DNA of 64,000 bases from Nocardioides sp. (GTDB lineage Bacteria > Actinomycetota > Actinomycetes > Propionibacteriales > Nocardioidaceae), in NCBI RefSeq assembly GCF_030150155.1, contig NZ_JASLGR010000061.1, positions 62,001 through 126,000 of the forward strand. Reading direction: 5' to 3'. The notes under the pieces are model-generated. The model did not search any database, was not told the origin of the DNA, and saw only the letters and a program-made list of their open reading frames with translations. Both the position numbers and the translations under genes were made by a program. Shown piece after piece: positions 42,191 through 50,831 of this stretch; position 1 is the first letter of the stretch; each line of letters opens with the position of its first letter.

Positions 42191-43108
42191 ATGAGCCTCA
42201 CCATCGACCAGATCCCCGGCATCGCCACCATCGTCGGAGAAGGACCGTGCTGGGACGTACGCCGGCAGGCGTTGTGGTTCATCGACCTGCTCGGGCAGGA
42301 GGTACACCGGCTCGACGCCCAGGACCAGGTGACCTCGTGGCAGGTGCCGGAGTCACCGGCGGCCGTGATGCCCGCTGCCGATGGCCGGATCGTGGTCGTG
42401 GTGGACCGCGGCGTACGGCTCCTCGACCCGAGCAGCGGCGAGTTCAGCGCGCTGACCGAGCTCGAGCTGCCCGCCGGGGCCCGGTTCTCCGAGGGCAAGG
42501 TCGACCGGGCGGGGCGCCTGGTCGCCGTCGGCGGTGACGCAGGCTTCCGGGACCCGATCGGATCAGTGGTGCGCTGGAACGCTCCGGGCGAGCCCACCAC
42601 CCTGGCCTCCGGCTTCACCCTCGGCAACGGCCCCGCGTGGAGCCGCGACGGTTCGGTCTTCTACGTCGCCGACAGCCTCGTCGACACGATCTGGCGGTAC
42701 GCCGACACCGGCGGCGCCCTGCATGACCGGACGGCGTTCTTCTCCTCCGCGACTGAGCCCGGCTTCCCCGACGGTGCCACGGTCGACGCCGAGGACCACC
42801 TCTGGGTCGTGCTGCACCACTCCCCCTTCATCGTGCGACTGCGCCCGGACGGGACCGAGGACCGCCGCATCGAGATGCCGACCGACCAGATCTCCTCGCT
42901 CGCCTTCGGCGGGTCCGATCTGACCGACCTCTACGTCACCTCGATCGACCCCGCCCGACTGCCGATGCTGCCCGGGATGGAGGCCCACCGCCCCGAGGTC
43001 GAAGAGGCCCCCGGCGGCGGGCTCTATCGGGTGCGGGGCCTCGGCGTCCGCGGGGTTGCCGAGGCCCCGGTCCGGGTCGGCATCGGGGCGCCGGAGGTGC
43101 CGGCATGA
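42191..43108 (+). CDS. SMP-30/gluconolactonase-family hydrolase
   Basis: 305 aa six-bladed propeller of the SMP-30 family. Metal ligands by position: Glu17 (GEGPCWD), Asn146 (LGNGPAWS), Asp194 region (GFPDGATVDAE). The family hydrolyses lactones and occasionally other esters with a bound divalent ion. Following an importer and preceding an MmgE/PrpD gene (ATGA overlap), it may open a lactone formed from the ring-cleavage product. Substrate inferred only from context. Confidence 0.83.
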   Translation: MSLTIDQIPGIATIVGEGPCWDVRRQALWFIDLLGQEVHRLDAQDQVTSWQVPESPAAVMPAADGRIVVVVDRGVRLLDPSSGEFSALTELELPAGARFSEGKVDRAGRLVAVGGDAGFRDPIGSVVRWNAPGEPTTLASGFTLGNGPAWSRDGSVFYVADSLVDTIWRYADTGGALHDRTAFFSSATEPGFPDGATVDAEDHLWVVLHHSPFIVRLRPDGTEDRRIEMPTDQISSLAFGGSDLTDLYVTSIDPARLPMLPGMEAHRPEVEEAPGGGLYRVRGLGVRGVAEAPVRVGIGAPEVPA

Positions 43109-44421
43109 CCCACACCGAGGTCAGTGCCGAGGCCGCCCTGGCCGCGCTGATCGCAGCGCCGCCGACCTGGTCCGAGGCCACCCTGGAGGCGGGCCGCCGT
43201 GCGCTTGCCGACACCCTCGCCGGCGGGATCGGTGGCCTGTGGGAGCCGCAGACCGAGATCGCTCGCGCCGCCGTCGTACCGTCCTCGCCGGGAGCGCTGG
43301 CGTATCTGGGTGGCGTGGCCTGTCACGCCCTGGACTGGGACGACTACATGCATCCGCTGCACGGCCACGGTTCGTCGGTGCTGCTCCCGGCAGCCTGGTC
43401 GTTGCTGGCGGGCACCGGCTCGGGAGCCGATCTGCTCGACGCCTATCTGGTGGGCTACCAGGTGACGTACGCGATCGGGCTGGTCACCTCCCACCAGCAC
43501 TACCACCACGGCTGGCACGCCACCTCGACCGTCGGCGCGGTCGGGGCCGCCGCGGCCGCCGCGCGAGCCCTGCACCTGGACGCCGCACAGGCGGGACATG
43601 CCCTCGGCATCGCCGCGTCGGCGGCGGCGGGACTGCGCGCCAACTTCGGCACGTCGACCAAGGCCCTGCACGCCGGGCAGGCAGCACGCGCCGGGGTGGA
43701 GGCGGCCCTGATGGCCCAGGCCGGAGCCACCTCGTCGAGCACCTGGCTCTCGGGCCGATTCGGCCTGGCCGCCGTGCTCTCGGCCGAGGTGGCCGGCTCC
43801 GAGGCCGCCTCCGTCGTCGGGACGTTCCTGGCCAGCGGGGTCCACGGCCTGGAGACCGCCTGGGGTCTGGCCCAGAAGCCGTACGCCTGCTGCGGCACCT
43901 GCCACGCCGGCCTCGATGCCGTGATCGCCCTGGTCACCGAGCATGACCTGCACCCCGATCAGATCACCGCGATCGAGCTGCACGTCGACCCGGTGGTCCC
44001 CACCGTGATGTCCGAGCCCTTCCCCGGCGACGGCTTTCAGGCGCGCTACTGCCTGCCGTGGGTGGTTGCCGCCGCAGCACACGACCGCACCCTGGGTCCG
44101 GCCCAGCTCTCGACCGAAGCGCTCGCCTCAGACCCCATCCGTGCCCTGATGGCCCAGGTCTCGATCATCGGCGACCTGGAGACCACCGACGCCGACCGCT
44201 ACGCCGGCCGCGCCGTGATCCACACCGCCACCGACCGGTTCGAGCGCACCGTCCGACACGCCCAGGGGCACCCAGCCAACCCGATGTCAGCCGCGGCGTT
44301 GCGCGCCAAGCAGACCCAGGCACTGACGTACGCCGGCCACGGTGACCGGCTTGAGGAGATGCTCGACTTCCTCGCCGCCCTCTCCACCCTGGAGACCCTG
44401 CCGTTGCACTGGACGAGGTGA
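43105..44421 (+). CDS. MmgE/PrpD-family protein
   Basis: 438 aa of the MmgE/PrpD fold (2-methylcitrate dehydratase, aconitate decarboxylase, iminodisuccinate epimerase). Recognised from the all-helical N-terminal part with ACHALDWDDYMHPLHGHGSSVLLPAAWSL (in the window at 43318-43410; central DWDD and HGH are the active-site region), HHGWHATSTVGAVGAAA and KPYACCGTCHAGLDAV. Methylcitrate activity should not be assumed, as no prpBC genes are near. Probably dehydrates or isomerises a tricarboxylate-like or lactone-derived acid from ring cleavage. Last gene before a terminator. Confidence 0.82.
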   Translation: MTHTEVSAEAALAALIAAPPTWSEATLEAGRRALADTLAGGIGGLWEPQTEIARAAVVPSSPGALAYLGGVACHALDWDDYMHPLHGHGSSVLLPAAWSLLAGTGSGADLLDAYLVGYQVTYAIGLVTSHQHYHHGWHATSTVGAVGAAAAAARALHLDAAQAGHALGIAASAAAGLRANFGTSTKALHAGQAARAGVEAALMAQAGATSSSTWLSGRFGLAAVLSAEVAGSEAASVVGTFLASGVHGLETAWGLAQKPYACCGTCHAGLDAVIALVTEHDLHPDQITAIELHVDPVVPTVMSEPFPGDGFQARYCLPWVVAAAAHDRTLGPAQLSTEALASDPIRALMAQVSIIGDLETTDADRYAGRAVIHTATDRFERTVRHAQGHPANPMSAAALRAKQTQALTYAGHGDRLEEMLDFLAALSTLETLPLHWTR

Positions 44422-44540
44422 CCGTCTGCCTGACAAAGGGCGTGATTGGTTGTCCCCACTACATCCCCCACGCCTCTCAATGAAGCGCACTTGGGGGATC
44501 TTTCTTTTCCGCGACCGCGCCCCGCACCCGGCTCAATGAC

Positions 44541-44577
44541 GACAGCCCGCCGCGCCACAGAGGCACGACGGGCTGTC
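44541..44577. terminator. Bidirectional terminator
   Basis: GACAGCCCGCCG (44541-44552) and CGACGGGCTGTC (44566-44577) pair with one mismatch, between the converging MmgE/PrpD gene and the FAH hydrolase gene. Confidence 0.65.
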
Positions 44578-44591
44578 AGAGAGTGAGGGGA

Positions 44592-45455
44592 TCAGCGGAA
44601 GGTGTGCTCCAACTCGCCCAGACCCTCGACCCAGGTCCGGAGGGTCTCCCCGGACTTGAGGTAGCGCGGCGGCTCCATGCCGAAGCCGACACCGTCCGGC
44701 GTACCGGTGAAGATGACGTCTCCGGGCTGGAGCGTGATGACCTCGGCCAGCTTCGCGATCGTGGCGGGGATCGAGAAGATCAGCTTGGAGGTGTGGCCGT
44801 CCTGGACGGTCTCGCCGTCGATGGAGCAGCCCAGAGCGAGGTTGTCCTTGTCGAAGCCGTTCGCCTCGAGCTCGTCCAGGGTGACCAGCCACGGGCCGAT
44901 CGGGGCGAACTTCGGGTAGGACTTCGCGAACCCGAACTGCGGCGGGGCGACCCGGAACTGCAGCGCCCGCTCGGAGATGTCCTGGCCGACGGAGAGACCC
45001 GCGACGTAGTCCCAGGCGTCCTCGGCGGAGATCTTGTGGGCCGGCTTGGAGATCACCGCGACCACCTCGACCTCCCAGTCGGTGTTGCCACCGGGCGGCA
45101 GGTCGATCTCGCCGGTCGGACCGGTGAGCGAGGAGGAGAACTTGGTGAACACCGGCGGCAGGTCGGTCGGGATCGCCAGACCGGTCTCCTCGGCGTGCTC
45201 GACGTAGTTCAGGCCGATCGCGACGATCTGGGACGGCTTCGGCGACGGCGAGCCGAGCTGGTCGCGGTCGATGGTGACGTCAGCGGTCAGCGACGCCGCA
45301 TCGGCGCTGCCGGCCCAGGCGACGAACTCGTCCCAGCGGTCGTAGATGCCCTGCAGGTCGGGTCCGAACGTCCCCGCCGAGGCGGTGGCGATGTCCGCGC
45401 CCTTCTCGTCGTCGAGGACGAGGACGGCACGGCCGTCGAGGTTGGCGATGCGCAT
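44592..45455 (-). CDS. Fumarylacetoacetate hydrolase-family protein
   Basis: 287 aa. N-terminal 60-residue lid domain, then the FAH core: IVAIGLNYVEHAEETG, PPVFTKFSSSLTGPTG, DWEVEVVAVI (metal Glu residues) and GDVIFTGTPDGVGFG. Members hydrate 2-hydroxypenta-2,4-dienoates, decarboxylate oxo acids, or cut acylpyruvates. As the last gene of the meta-cleavage operon it probably processes the dienoate released by the C-C hydrolases upstream, or cuts an acylpyruvate. ATG 45455; 8 bp separate it from the alpha/beta hydrolase. Confidence 0.87.
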   Translation of the reverse strand: MRIANLDGRAVLVLDDEKGADIATASAGTFGPDLQGIYDRWDEFVAWAGSADAASLTADVTIDRDQLGSPSPKPSQIVAIGLNYVEHAEETGLAIPTDLPPVFTKFSSSLTGPTGEIDLPPGGNTDWEVEVVAVISKPAHKISAEDAWDYVAGLSVGQDISERALQFRVAPPQFGFAKSYPKFAPIGPWLVTLDELEANGFDKDNLALGCSIDGETVQDGHTSKLIFSIPATIAKLAEVITLQPGDVIFTGTPDGVGFGMEPPRYLKSGETLRTWVEGLGELEHTFR

Positions 45456-45463
45456 GTGGCTCC

Positions 45464-46339
45464 TTAGAGGTGGCCATCGAGCAGCCCCAGCAGGAGCGTC
45501 TCGAAGGTCTCCGGGTGCTCGATCTGGGTCCAGTGACCACACTGACCGAGCACGTAGAGGTTGGCGTTGGGCAGGTGCGAGGCGAAGTACTTGCTGGCCT
45601 CGACGGGGATGATCTGGTCGTCGCGGCCGTGCACGCACAGCACCTCGTGGGGCAGTGTGGCCAGCTCCTCGGGAGAGAAGAAGCGACGCGTGCCATTCGG
45701 GTCGAACGACGCCTCGTGGGAGCGTCGGACGTCCTCACGGGTGACGTAGGACATCCGCTCGGCGACCACCCGGTCGACGGTGCCCTGGAGCGGCTCGATG
45801 TCGTAGACGAAGGCCGAGAGCAGCCCCTCCAGCGACTCCGCGCTCGGGTCGGCGTAGAACTCACGCAGGTGCGACAGGCCGGGGCTGACCGGCATGTTCG
45901 GCGCACCGCCCGAGCCCATCAGCAGGATCTTGCCGACCAGCTCGGGGCGGGCCAGCGTCATCAGGAGCGCGAGCTGACCACCCATCGAGTTGCCCACCAG
46001 GTGGACCTTGGTCAGGCCGAGTACGTCGACCAGCGCGAGCAGCGCCTCGGCGCGGAGCTCGTTGTTCGGACCCATCCCCCGGGGCGGGTCGAGCGGGTGG
46101 GTGGAGTCCCCGAACCCGATCTGGTCGGGTGCCAGGCACCAGTACCGGTCACCGAGGTCCTCGATGATCCGCGACCAGTTCGACAGGCCGGTGGCACCGG
46201 GGCCGGAGCCGTGCAGGAAGAGGATCGCCTCCTGACTCCGGGCGCCGGTCTCGTGCAGCCGGAAGGTCAGGTCGCCGTCGCCCGTGGTGACCGTGACGTC
46301 GGTCGACGTGATCGGGGAGGTCGTGGCGGAAGCGCTCAC
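45464..46339 (-). CDS. Meta-cleavage-product alpha/beta hydrolase (HsaD/BphD type)
   Basis: 291 aa from GTG 46339 (GTGA overlap with the monooxygenase). Ser118 nucleophile in LVGNSMGGQLAL, oxyanion HGSGPGATG, Asp in VHGRDDQIIP and His in CGHWTQIEHPE. The HGSGPG motif is typical of C-C bond hydrolases that cut ring-cleavage products into a dienoate and an acid. A second, clearly related hydrolase is encoded two genes upstream, so two cleavage products, or two steps, are handled. Confidence 0.87.
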   Translation of the reverse strand: MSASATTSPITSTDVTVTTGDGDLTFRLHETGARSQEAILFLHGSGPGATGLSNWSRIIEDLGDRYWCLAPDQIGFGDSTHPLDPPRGMGPNNELRAEALLALVDVLGLTKVHLVGNSMGGQLALLMTLARPELVGKILLMGSGGAPNMPVSPGLSHLREFYADPSAESLEGLLSAFVYDIEPLQGTVDRVVAERMSYVTREDVRRSHEASFDPNGTRRFFSPEELATLPHEVLCVHGRDDQIIPVEASKYFASHLPNANLYVLGQCGHWTQIEHPETFETLLLGLLDGHL

Positions 46340-47535
46340 AGGTGCACCGCCTCGAGCTTCTCGGCACCGAGGTGACGGCCACCCCACGCCTTGGCGAGCA
46401 CGTCGTCGAAGAGGAACGCGTGGCTGCTGGCGGCCATCACGTCCTGGAACTTCGACTGCAGCGGGTGGTCGATGAAGGCCGAGCGACCCGAGGAGACCCG
46501 CATCAGCGACTGCACCGCGTCGACGGCGACGTTCGCGGCCTTGGCCACGTCCCAGCGCCAGAACGCACGCTGCTCGGGCGTGGGCAGCTCGCCACGCTCG
46601 GCGTACTCCATCAGCTCGGCGCCGGTGCGCTTGATCTTGAGGATCGCGGCGTCGATCTTCCAGGCCGCCTCGGCGAGGTGGTTCTGGACCAGGTGCTCCT
46701 CACGGAGCATGACGCCGTAGTTGGTCCGACGCGTCCGGGTCTCGGCGACCCACTGGTCGTAGAAGCCGAGCGCGGCGCCGACGGCACCGGCGGCGATGAT
46801 CAGGTTGAACACGACCGCCCACGGGGTGCGGTAGAGCGCGCCGTCGTTCTTGGCCTGGCCGGGCAGCGGCGTGCCCAGACCGTGGGTGTAGAAGAGGTGC
46901 GACTGGGCACGGTGCTCGGGGACGAAGGTGCCCTCGACCACGATGTCGTTGGAGCCGGTGCCGCCGAGGCCGGCCACGTTCCAGGCCTGCTCGATGCGGT
47001 ACTGGTCGGCGTCGAGGATGACCGAGACGAAGTCGGGGTACTCGGTGCCGTTGATCTCACGCGTCCCGGCGATGCCGCCCAGGATCACGCCGTCGGCGAC
47101 GCCGGAGCCCGAGGAGAACGACCAGCGTCCGGAGACCTGGAAGCCGCCCTCGACCTTCTCGATCGTGCCGGTCGGCGTGTACGACGACGCGACGCGGCGT
47201 GCCGGGTCGGCACCCCAGATCTCCTCCTGGGCCTGCTCGTCGAAGAGCGCGATCTGCCAGGGGTGGACCCCGACGACGGAGGCGACCCAGCCGGCCGACG
47301 CGGAGTGGCGGCCGATCTCGATGATGGCCTCGGCGTACTCGTCCAGGCCGACCTCCCCGCCGCCCCAGCGGGCGGGCTGGAGGGCCCGGAAGATGCCGGT
47401 CGACTCCAGCGCGGCGAGCGCCTCGTCGGTCAGCCGGCCCTGGGCGCAGCTCTCGGCGTCGGCGGCGGCCAGGGTCGCGCCGGCGGCGCGGACCTTCTCG
47501 ACCAGGCCGCTGCGGCCCGTCACTGTGGTGCTCAT
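46336..47535 (-). CDS. HsaA-like flavin-dependent monooxygenase (acyl-CoA-dehydrogenase fold), copy 1
   Basis: 399 aa. Acyl-CoA-dehydrogenase fold of the two-component hydroxylase group (HsaA, HpaH, DszC-like): SAGWVASVVGVHPWQIALF, VSGRWSFSSGSGVADGVILG, WNVAGLGGTGSNDIVVEG and the C-terminal RVSSGRSAFIDHPLQ. Uses reduced FAD from a separate reductase, probably the fusion protein at 35.4 kb, to hydroxylate a phenol. Related to but well diverged from copy 2 at 49.3 kb. In the operon between two C-C hydrolases, ATG overlapping the upstream stop. Confidence 0.86.
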   Translation of the reverse strand: MSTTVTGRSGLVEKVRAAGATLAAADAESCAQGRLTDEALAALESTGIFRALQPARWGGGEVGLDEYAEAIIEIGRHSASAGWVASVVGVHPWQIALFDEQAQEEIWGADPARRVASSYTPTGTIEKVEGGFQVSGRWSFSSGSGVADGVILGGIAGTREINGTEYPDFVSVILDADQYRIEQAWNVAGLGGTGSNDIVVEGTFVPEHRAQSHLFYTHGLGTPLPGQAKNDGALYRTPWAVVFNLIIAAGAVGAALGFYDQWVAETRTRRTNYGVMLREEHLVQNHLAEAAWKIDAAILKIKRTGAELMEYAERGELPTPEQRAFWRWDVAKAANVAVDAVQSLMRVSSGRSAFIDHPLQSKFQDVMAASSHAFLFDDVLAKAWGGRHLGAEKLEAVHL

Positions 47536-48401
47536 CAGAGCCTCCCGTTCGCAAAGTCACGCAGGATCGCGGAGAACCGCTCGGCCTGCTCGATCTGGGT
47601 CCAGTGACCGCACTTGTTCATCACGTAGAGGTCGGCCTGCGGCAGGTGCTCGGACAGGTAGTAGCTCGACTCGATCGGCACGACGATGTCGTTGCGACCG
47701 TGGATGACCAGCGCCGGGACGTCCATCTTGCCCAGTTCCTCGGGCGTGTAGGTGAGGAACTCGGGCTGGAACATGGCGCGGTGCCCGGCTTCGATGTGCG
47801 GGCGGCGGACGATGTCCATCCGCTCGGCGGCGACGTCGTCGACCTTGTCACCGAAGGTGGCCTTGTCGTAGACGAACTCGATCAGGAGCTCGGCCATCGC
47901 CTCGACGGTGGGGTTGTCGAAGTAGGTGACCAGCTTGATCATGGCCTCGCCGAGCGGGAGGTCGGGCATGCCGCCCGAGCCCATCAGCACCAGGCCCTCG
48001 ACCAGGTTCGGGCGCAGCTGCGTCATCCGCAGGGAGTACATCCCGCCCATCGAGTTGCCGACGAGGGTGACCTTCTCCACGCCGAGGGTGTCGAGCAGCG
48101 CGAAGAGCGCGTCGATCCGGACCTCGGCCTGGTTCTTGAAGCCCTGGGGCTGCGGGTCGGGGTACGACGAGTCGCCGAAGCCCAGCACGTCGGGAGCGAT
48201 GCAGTAGAACTCGTCACCGAGGGTCTCCATCACCGCCTTCCAGTTCGAGGACGCGGTGACACCGGGGCCGGAGCCGTGCAGCATCAGCAGGGCCTTCTTC
48301 GACGGGTCGCCGGCGAAGTTCACCCGCAGGTGCTGGCCGTTGCCGATCTCGACGTCACGGGTGGTGACCTCGGCCAGCGGCGCGATGGCGGTGGCGGTCA
48401 C
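47535..48401 (-). CDS. Meta-cleavage-product alpha/beta hydrolase, second copy
   Basis: 288 aa, GTG start overlapping the dioxygenase stop. Same signature set as its neighbour: HGSGPGVTASSNW, nucleophile Ser117 in LVGNSMGGMYSL, Asp in IHGRNDIVVP and His in KCGHWTQIEQAE. The immediate position after the extradiol dioxygenase makes this the likelier partner for its product. In cholesterol catabolism HsaC and HsaD play the same two roles. Confidence 0.87.
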   Translation of the reverse strand: MTATAIAPLAEVTTRDVEIGNGQHLRVNFAGDPSKKALLMLHGSGPGVTASSNWKAVMETLGDEFYCIAPDVLGFGDSSYPDPQPQGFKNQAEVRIDALFALLDTLGVEKVTLVGNSMGGMYSLRMTQLRPNLVEGLVLMGSGGMPDLPLGEAMIKLVTYFDNPTVEAMAELLIEFVYDKATFGDKVDDVAAERMDIVRRPHIEAGHRAMFQPEFLTYTPEELGKMDVPALVIHGRNDIVVPIESSYYLSEHLPQADLYVMNKCGHWTQIEQAERFSAILRDFANGRL

Positions 48402-49315
48402 TGGGCGTCTCCTTCGAGCATCCGGAAGATTCCGGGAGGGCCGTCGATGTAGGCCTGGGAACGGTGGTGGCCCCAGATCGACGGGACGTCGTGGTAGCCG
48501 GCGACCCAGGTCAGGTCGTCGACGGCGATGCCGCCGTGGCCGTACTCGATCTGCAGGCTGGAGGGAGTCTGCACGTAGATCGAGGTCATCAGGTCGTTGG
48601 AGTGACGGCCCAGGGAGAGCAGGATCTCGCGCTCGGGGTCCTCGGTGAACAGGTCGATCCCGGAGCCGACGTCGTCGAAGTTCTCCAGCTCGAGCATCAG
48701 GTGGTTGATCCCGGTCATGCCCGGGATCTCCGCGACGGCGAGCGAGTGGTGGCGGCCGTTGCAGTGGTAGAAACGCAGGTTGAAGATGTCGCTCTTGACC
48801 TTGTCCGAGAGCCGGAAGCCCAGCGTCTTGGCGAAGAAGTCGTCGGCCTGCTCCAGGTTCGGGACGATCAGGACGACGTGGCCCAGACCGAGGTCGCCGG
48901 TGACGAAGCGGCCGCGCATCTCACGACCCGGGAAGAACGAGTTCGGGTTGGAGTACTGGCCCCAGATCAACTCGTGGCGGTTGCCGAACGGGTCGTTGAA
49001 CCAGTACAGCTCGGCGACGCGGCGCTCCTTGAGCTCCTCCTCGGTGCCCTCGGTGAGCTCGATCCCCTTGCCCCGCAGGTCGGCGACGTACGAACGCAGC
49101 TCGGTCTCGTTGTGGCAGGCCCAGCCGACGTAGCGCAGCTCGTCGGTCTCGGCAGGGTGGATCGCGATCCGGTAGCCCATGTCGTCGACCTTGATCCGAA
49201 CCGCGCCGTCGGGGCCGTCCTCGGCGATCGAGGCGCCGAGCAGGCGGGTGGCGTAGTCGCGCCACTCCTCGGACTTCGGGGAACCGATGCCCAGGTAGGC
49301 GAGTTGGGTGATCAC
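48398..49315 (-). CDS. Extradiol ring-cleavage dioxygenase (type I, VOC fold)
   Basis: 305 aa, two-domain VOC protein of the BphC/HsaC size. Fe(II) ligands His146 (GLGHVVLIV), His205 (GINHLMLEL) and Glu257 (SSLQIEYGH) are at the expected spacing. The N-terminal domain lacks ligands, as normal. It opens a catechol next to the hydroxyl pair. GTG start overlapping the upstream monooxygenase stop (GTGA). With the monooxygenases, hydrolases and FAH protein it defines a complete meta-cleavage module. Confidence 0.92.
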   Translation of the reverse strand: MITQLAYLGIGSPKSEEWRDYATRLLGASIAEDGPDGAVRIKVDDMGYRIAIHPAETDELRYVGWACHNETELRSYVADLRGKGIELTEGTEEELKERRVAELYWFNDPFGNRHELIWGQYSNPNSFFPGREMRGRFVTGDLGLGHVVLIVPNLEQADDFFAKTLGFRLSDKVKSDIFNLRFYHCNGRHHSLAVAEIPGMTGINHLMLELENFDDVGSGIDLFTEDPEREILLSLGRHSNDLMTSIYVQTPSSLQIEYGHGGIAVDDLTWVAGYHDVPSIWGHHRSQAYIDGPPGIFRMLEGDAQ

Positions 49316-50487
49316 AGCATGACCTCCGGTGCAGAAGAGTTGAGAAGGGAAGCGCCGTAGTACTGGCCGACGGCGTCGGAGACGAGGAACGCGTGCCCGA
49401 GCTCGGCGATGACGTCCTGGTAGAGGCGGTGGAGCGGGTGGTCGACGAAGACGGTGCGGCCCGAGGAGACCCGCATCAGCTCGTTGATCGCGAAGCCGAC
49501 GTTCTGGCAGCCCTTGGTGATGTTCCAGCGCATCCGGGCCCGCTCCTTGCGGTCCAGGAAGACGCCGTCCTCAGCGGCCTGGGTGATCGTGTCGATGGCG
49601 TCGTACATCTTGAGAACGGCGGCCTCATGGGTCCACTCGGCCTCGGCCAGGTGCATCTGCATCAGGGCGTCGTCGGCGTACGAGCCGCCCCAGTTGGCCT
49701 TGCGCACGGCGCAGTCGGCGGTCCACTCGTCGAGGAAGCGACGGCTCAGGCCGAGCATCGGGGCGACCAGGACGAGGTTGAACATCACGGCCCACGGCAG
49801 CTTGTAGAGGGCGCCGGTGTTCTCGGCCAGGCCGGGCGCGGGGCGCTCGGGGTTGTACTCGTACAACGGGCTGGACAGGAAGCGGCGCTCGGGGATGAAC
49901 GCGCCCTCGACGACGATGTCCTTCGAGCCGGTGCCGCGCGAGCCGCGGACGTTCCAGGTGTCCTCGATGACGTACTGGTCGCGGTAGAGCAGCGCGGAGC
50001 CGTAGTTGGGCACCTCGACGCCGGGGGCGACCTCGACCTTGCCGGCGAAGCCGCCGAGGATCACGCCCTGGGCGTGGTCGCAGCCCGAGGAGAACGACCA
50101 GCGGCCCGAGACCTGGTAGCCACCCTCGACGGGCTCGATCTTGCCGGTCGGGGCGTAGGAGGAGGAGGCGTTCCAGTCCGGGTTGTCGGCCCAGATCTCG
50201 GCCTGCGTCTCCTCAGGGAAGAGCGAGAGCTGCCACGGGTGCGAGCCGACCACGCCGGAGACCCAGCCGGCCGACGGGGCGATCCGGCCCAGCTCGTAGA
50301 CGCTGGCCAGGTGCTCGCGCAGGCTGAGCTCCAGGCCACCCCAGCGCTTGGGCAGCAGACCGCGCATGAGGCCGGATTCCTGCATGTACTTGTAGGCCTT
50401 GTCGGTCAGCGAGCGCTGCTCGGCCGACAGGTCCTCCTCGACCCGGAGGTCGGGTTCGAGGCGACGGAGCTCGTCCAAGACGGTCAT
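49312..50487 (-). CDS. HsaA-like flavin-dependent monooxygenase, copy 2
   Basis: 391 aa, first gene of the meta-cleavage operon. Same group as copy 1: SAGWVSGVVGSHPWQLSLF, VSGRWSFSSGCDHAQGVILG, WNVRGSRGTGSKDIVVEG and RVSSGRTVFVDHPLH. Converts a phenol to the catechol needed by the following dioxygenase, using reduced flavin. Two different copies suggest two hydroxylation steps or two related substrates. ATG 50487; two operator copies lie 80-120 bp upstream. Confidence 0.87.
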   Translation of the reverse strand: MTVLDELRRLEPDLRVEEDLSAEQRSLTDKAYKYMQESGLMRGLLPKRWGGLELSLREHLASVYELGRIAPSAGWVSGVVGSHPWQLSLFPEETQAEIWADNPDWNASSSYAPTGKIEPVEGGYQVSGRWSFSSGCDHAQGVILGGFAGKVEVAPGVEVPNYGSALLYRDQYVIEDTWNVRGSRGTGSKDIVVEGAFIPERRFLSSPLYEYNPERPAPGLAENTGALYKLPWAVMFNLVLVAPMLGLSRRFLDEWTADCAVRKANWGGSYADDALMQMHLAEAEWTHEAAVLKMYDAIDTITQAAEDGVFLDRKERARMRWNITKGCQNVGFAINELMRVSSGRTVFVDHPLHRLYQDVIAELGHAFLVSDAVGQYYGASLLNSSAPEVML

Positions 50488-50566
50488 CAGGCGTCAGTCC
50501 TTCGGAAGTGCGTGAAGTAGGGAACACAGAGACGCCGGCGAGTGCCGGAAGATGTGACCCGGGTCT

Positions 50567-50607
50567 CTGTAACGGCCACTACGGAGACAGTAGAGTGATC
50601 ACTACAG
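50567..50607. promoter_or_regulatory. Regulon operator copies 4 and 5 (tandem)
   Basis: CTGTAACGGCCACTACGG (50567-50584) and GTAGAGTGATCACTACAG (50590-50607) match the consensus CTGTAGTGATCACTACAG at 13 and 15 of 18 positions and start 23 bp apart. They precede the leftward meta-cleavage operon. Confidence 0.7.
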
Positions 50608-50831
50608 GGAACGCAAGGGGCTCTGCCGTTTTTTTGTGACCGCAGCCACATCTCGACGACGACGACCTCGTGCGCAGGCGCCCGGCCCGGTAACTGCTGG
50701 CGAAACCGGGCGGGATGGCCGCCCAGGAGAGCGTTGACCAGCAGTTAACCCCGAAGGATGGTTGCGCAATCGCGGTGACCGCTGTCACAGTAGCGCCTGT
50801 AGTGATCACTACACGGATGAGGAGTCACCCC
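50608..50831. other. Divergent intergenic region, remainder
   Basis: The gap between the meta-cleavage operon and the PEP-mutase operon runs from 50488 to 50831 (344 bp). Besides the operators it holds a T-run (50629-50635) and a second small dyad, TGAC-CGCT-GTCA, at 50776-50787. No open frame here looks real. Confidence 0.5.
50797..50814. promoter_or_regulatory. Regulon operator copy 6 (best copy)
   Basis: CTGTAGTGATCACTACAC; the inner 16 bp (50798-50813) form a perfect palindrome and only the last base departs from the consensus. It lies 18 bp upstream of the PEP-mutase-like start and its GAGGAG ribosome site. Confidence 0.82.

Noticed and set aside
46336..50487. hsaABCD cholesterol A/B ring genes
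   Set aside because: There is no KstR site, the hydroxylase and hydrolase are duplicated, and the promoter has a different operator; similarity is at family level only.
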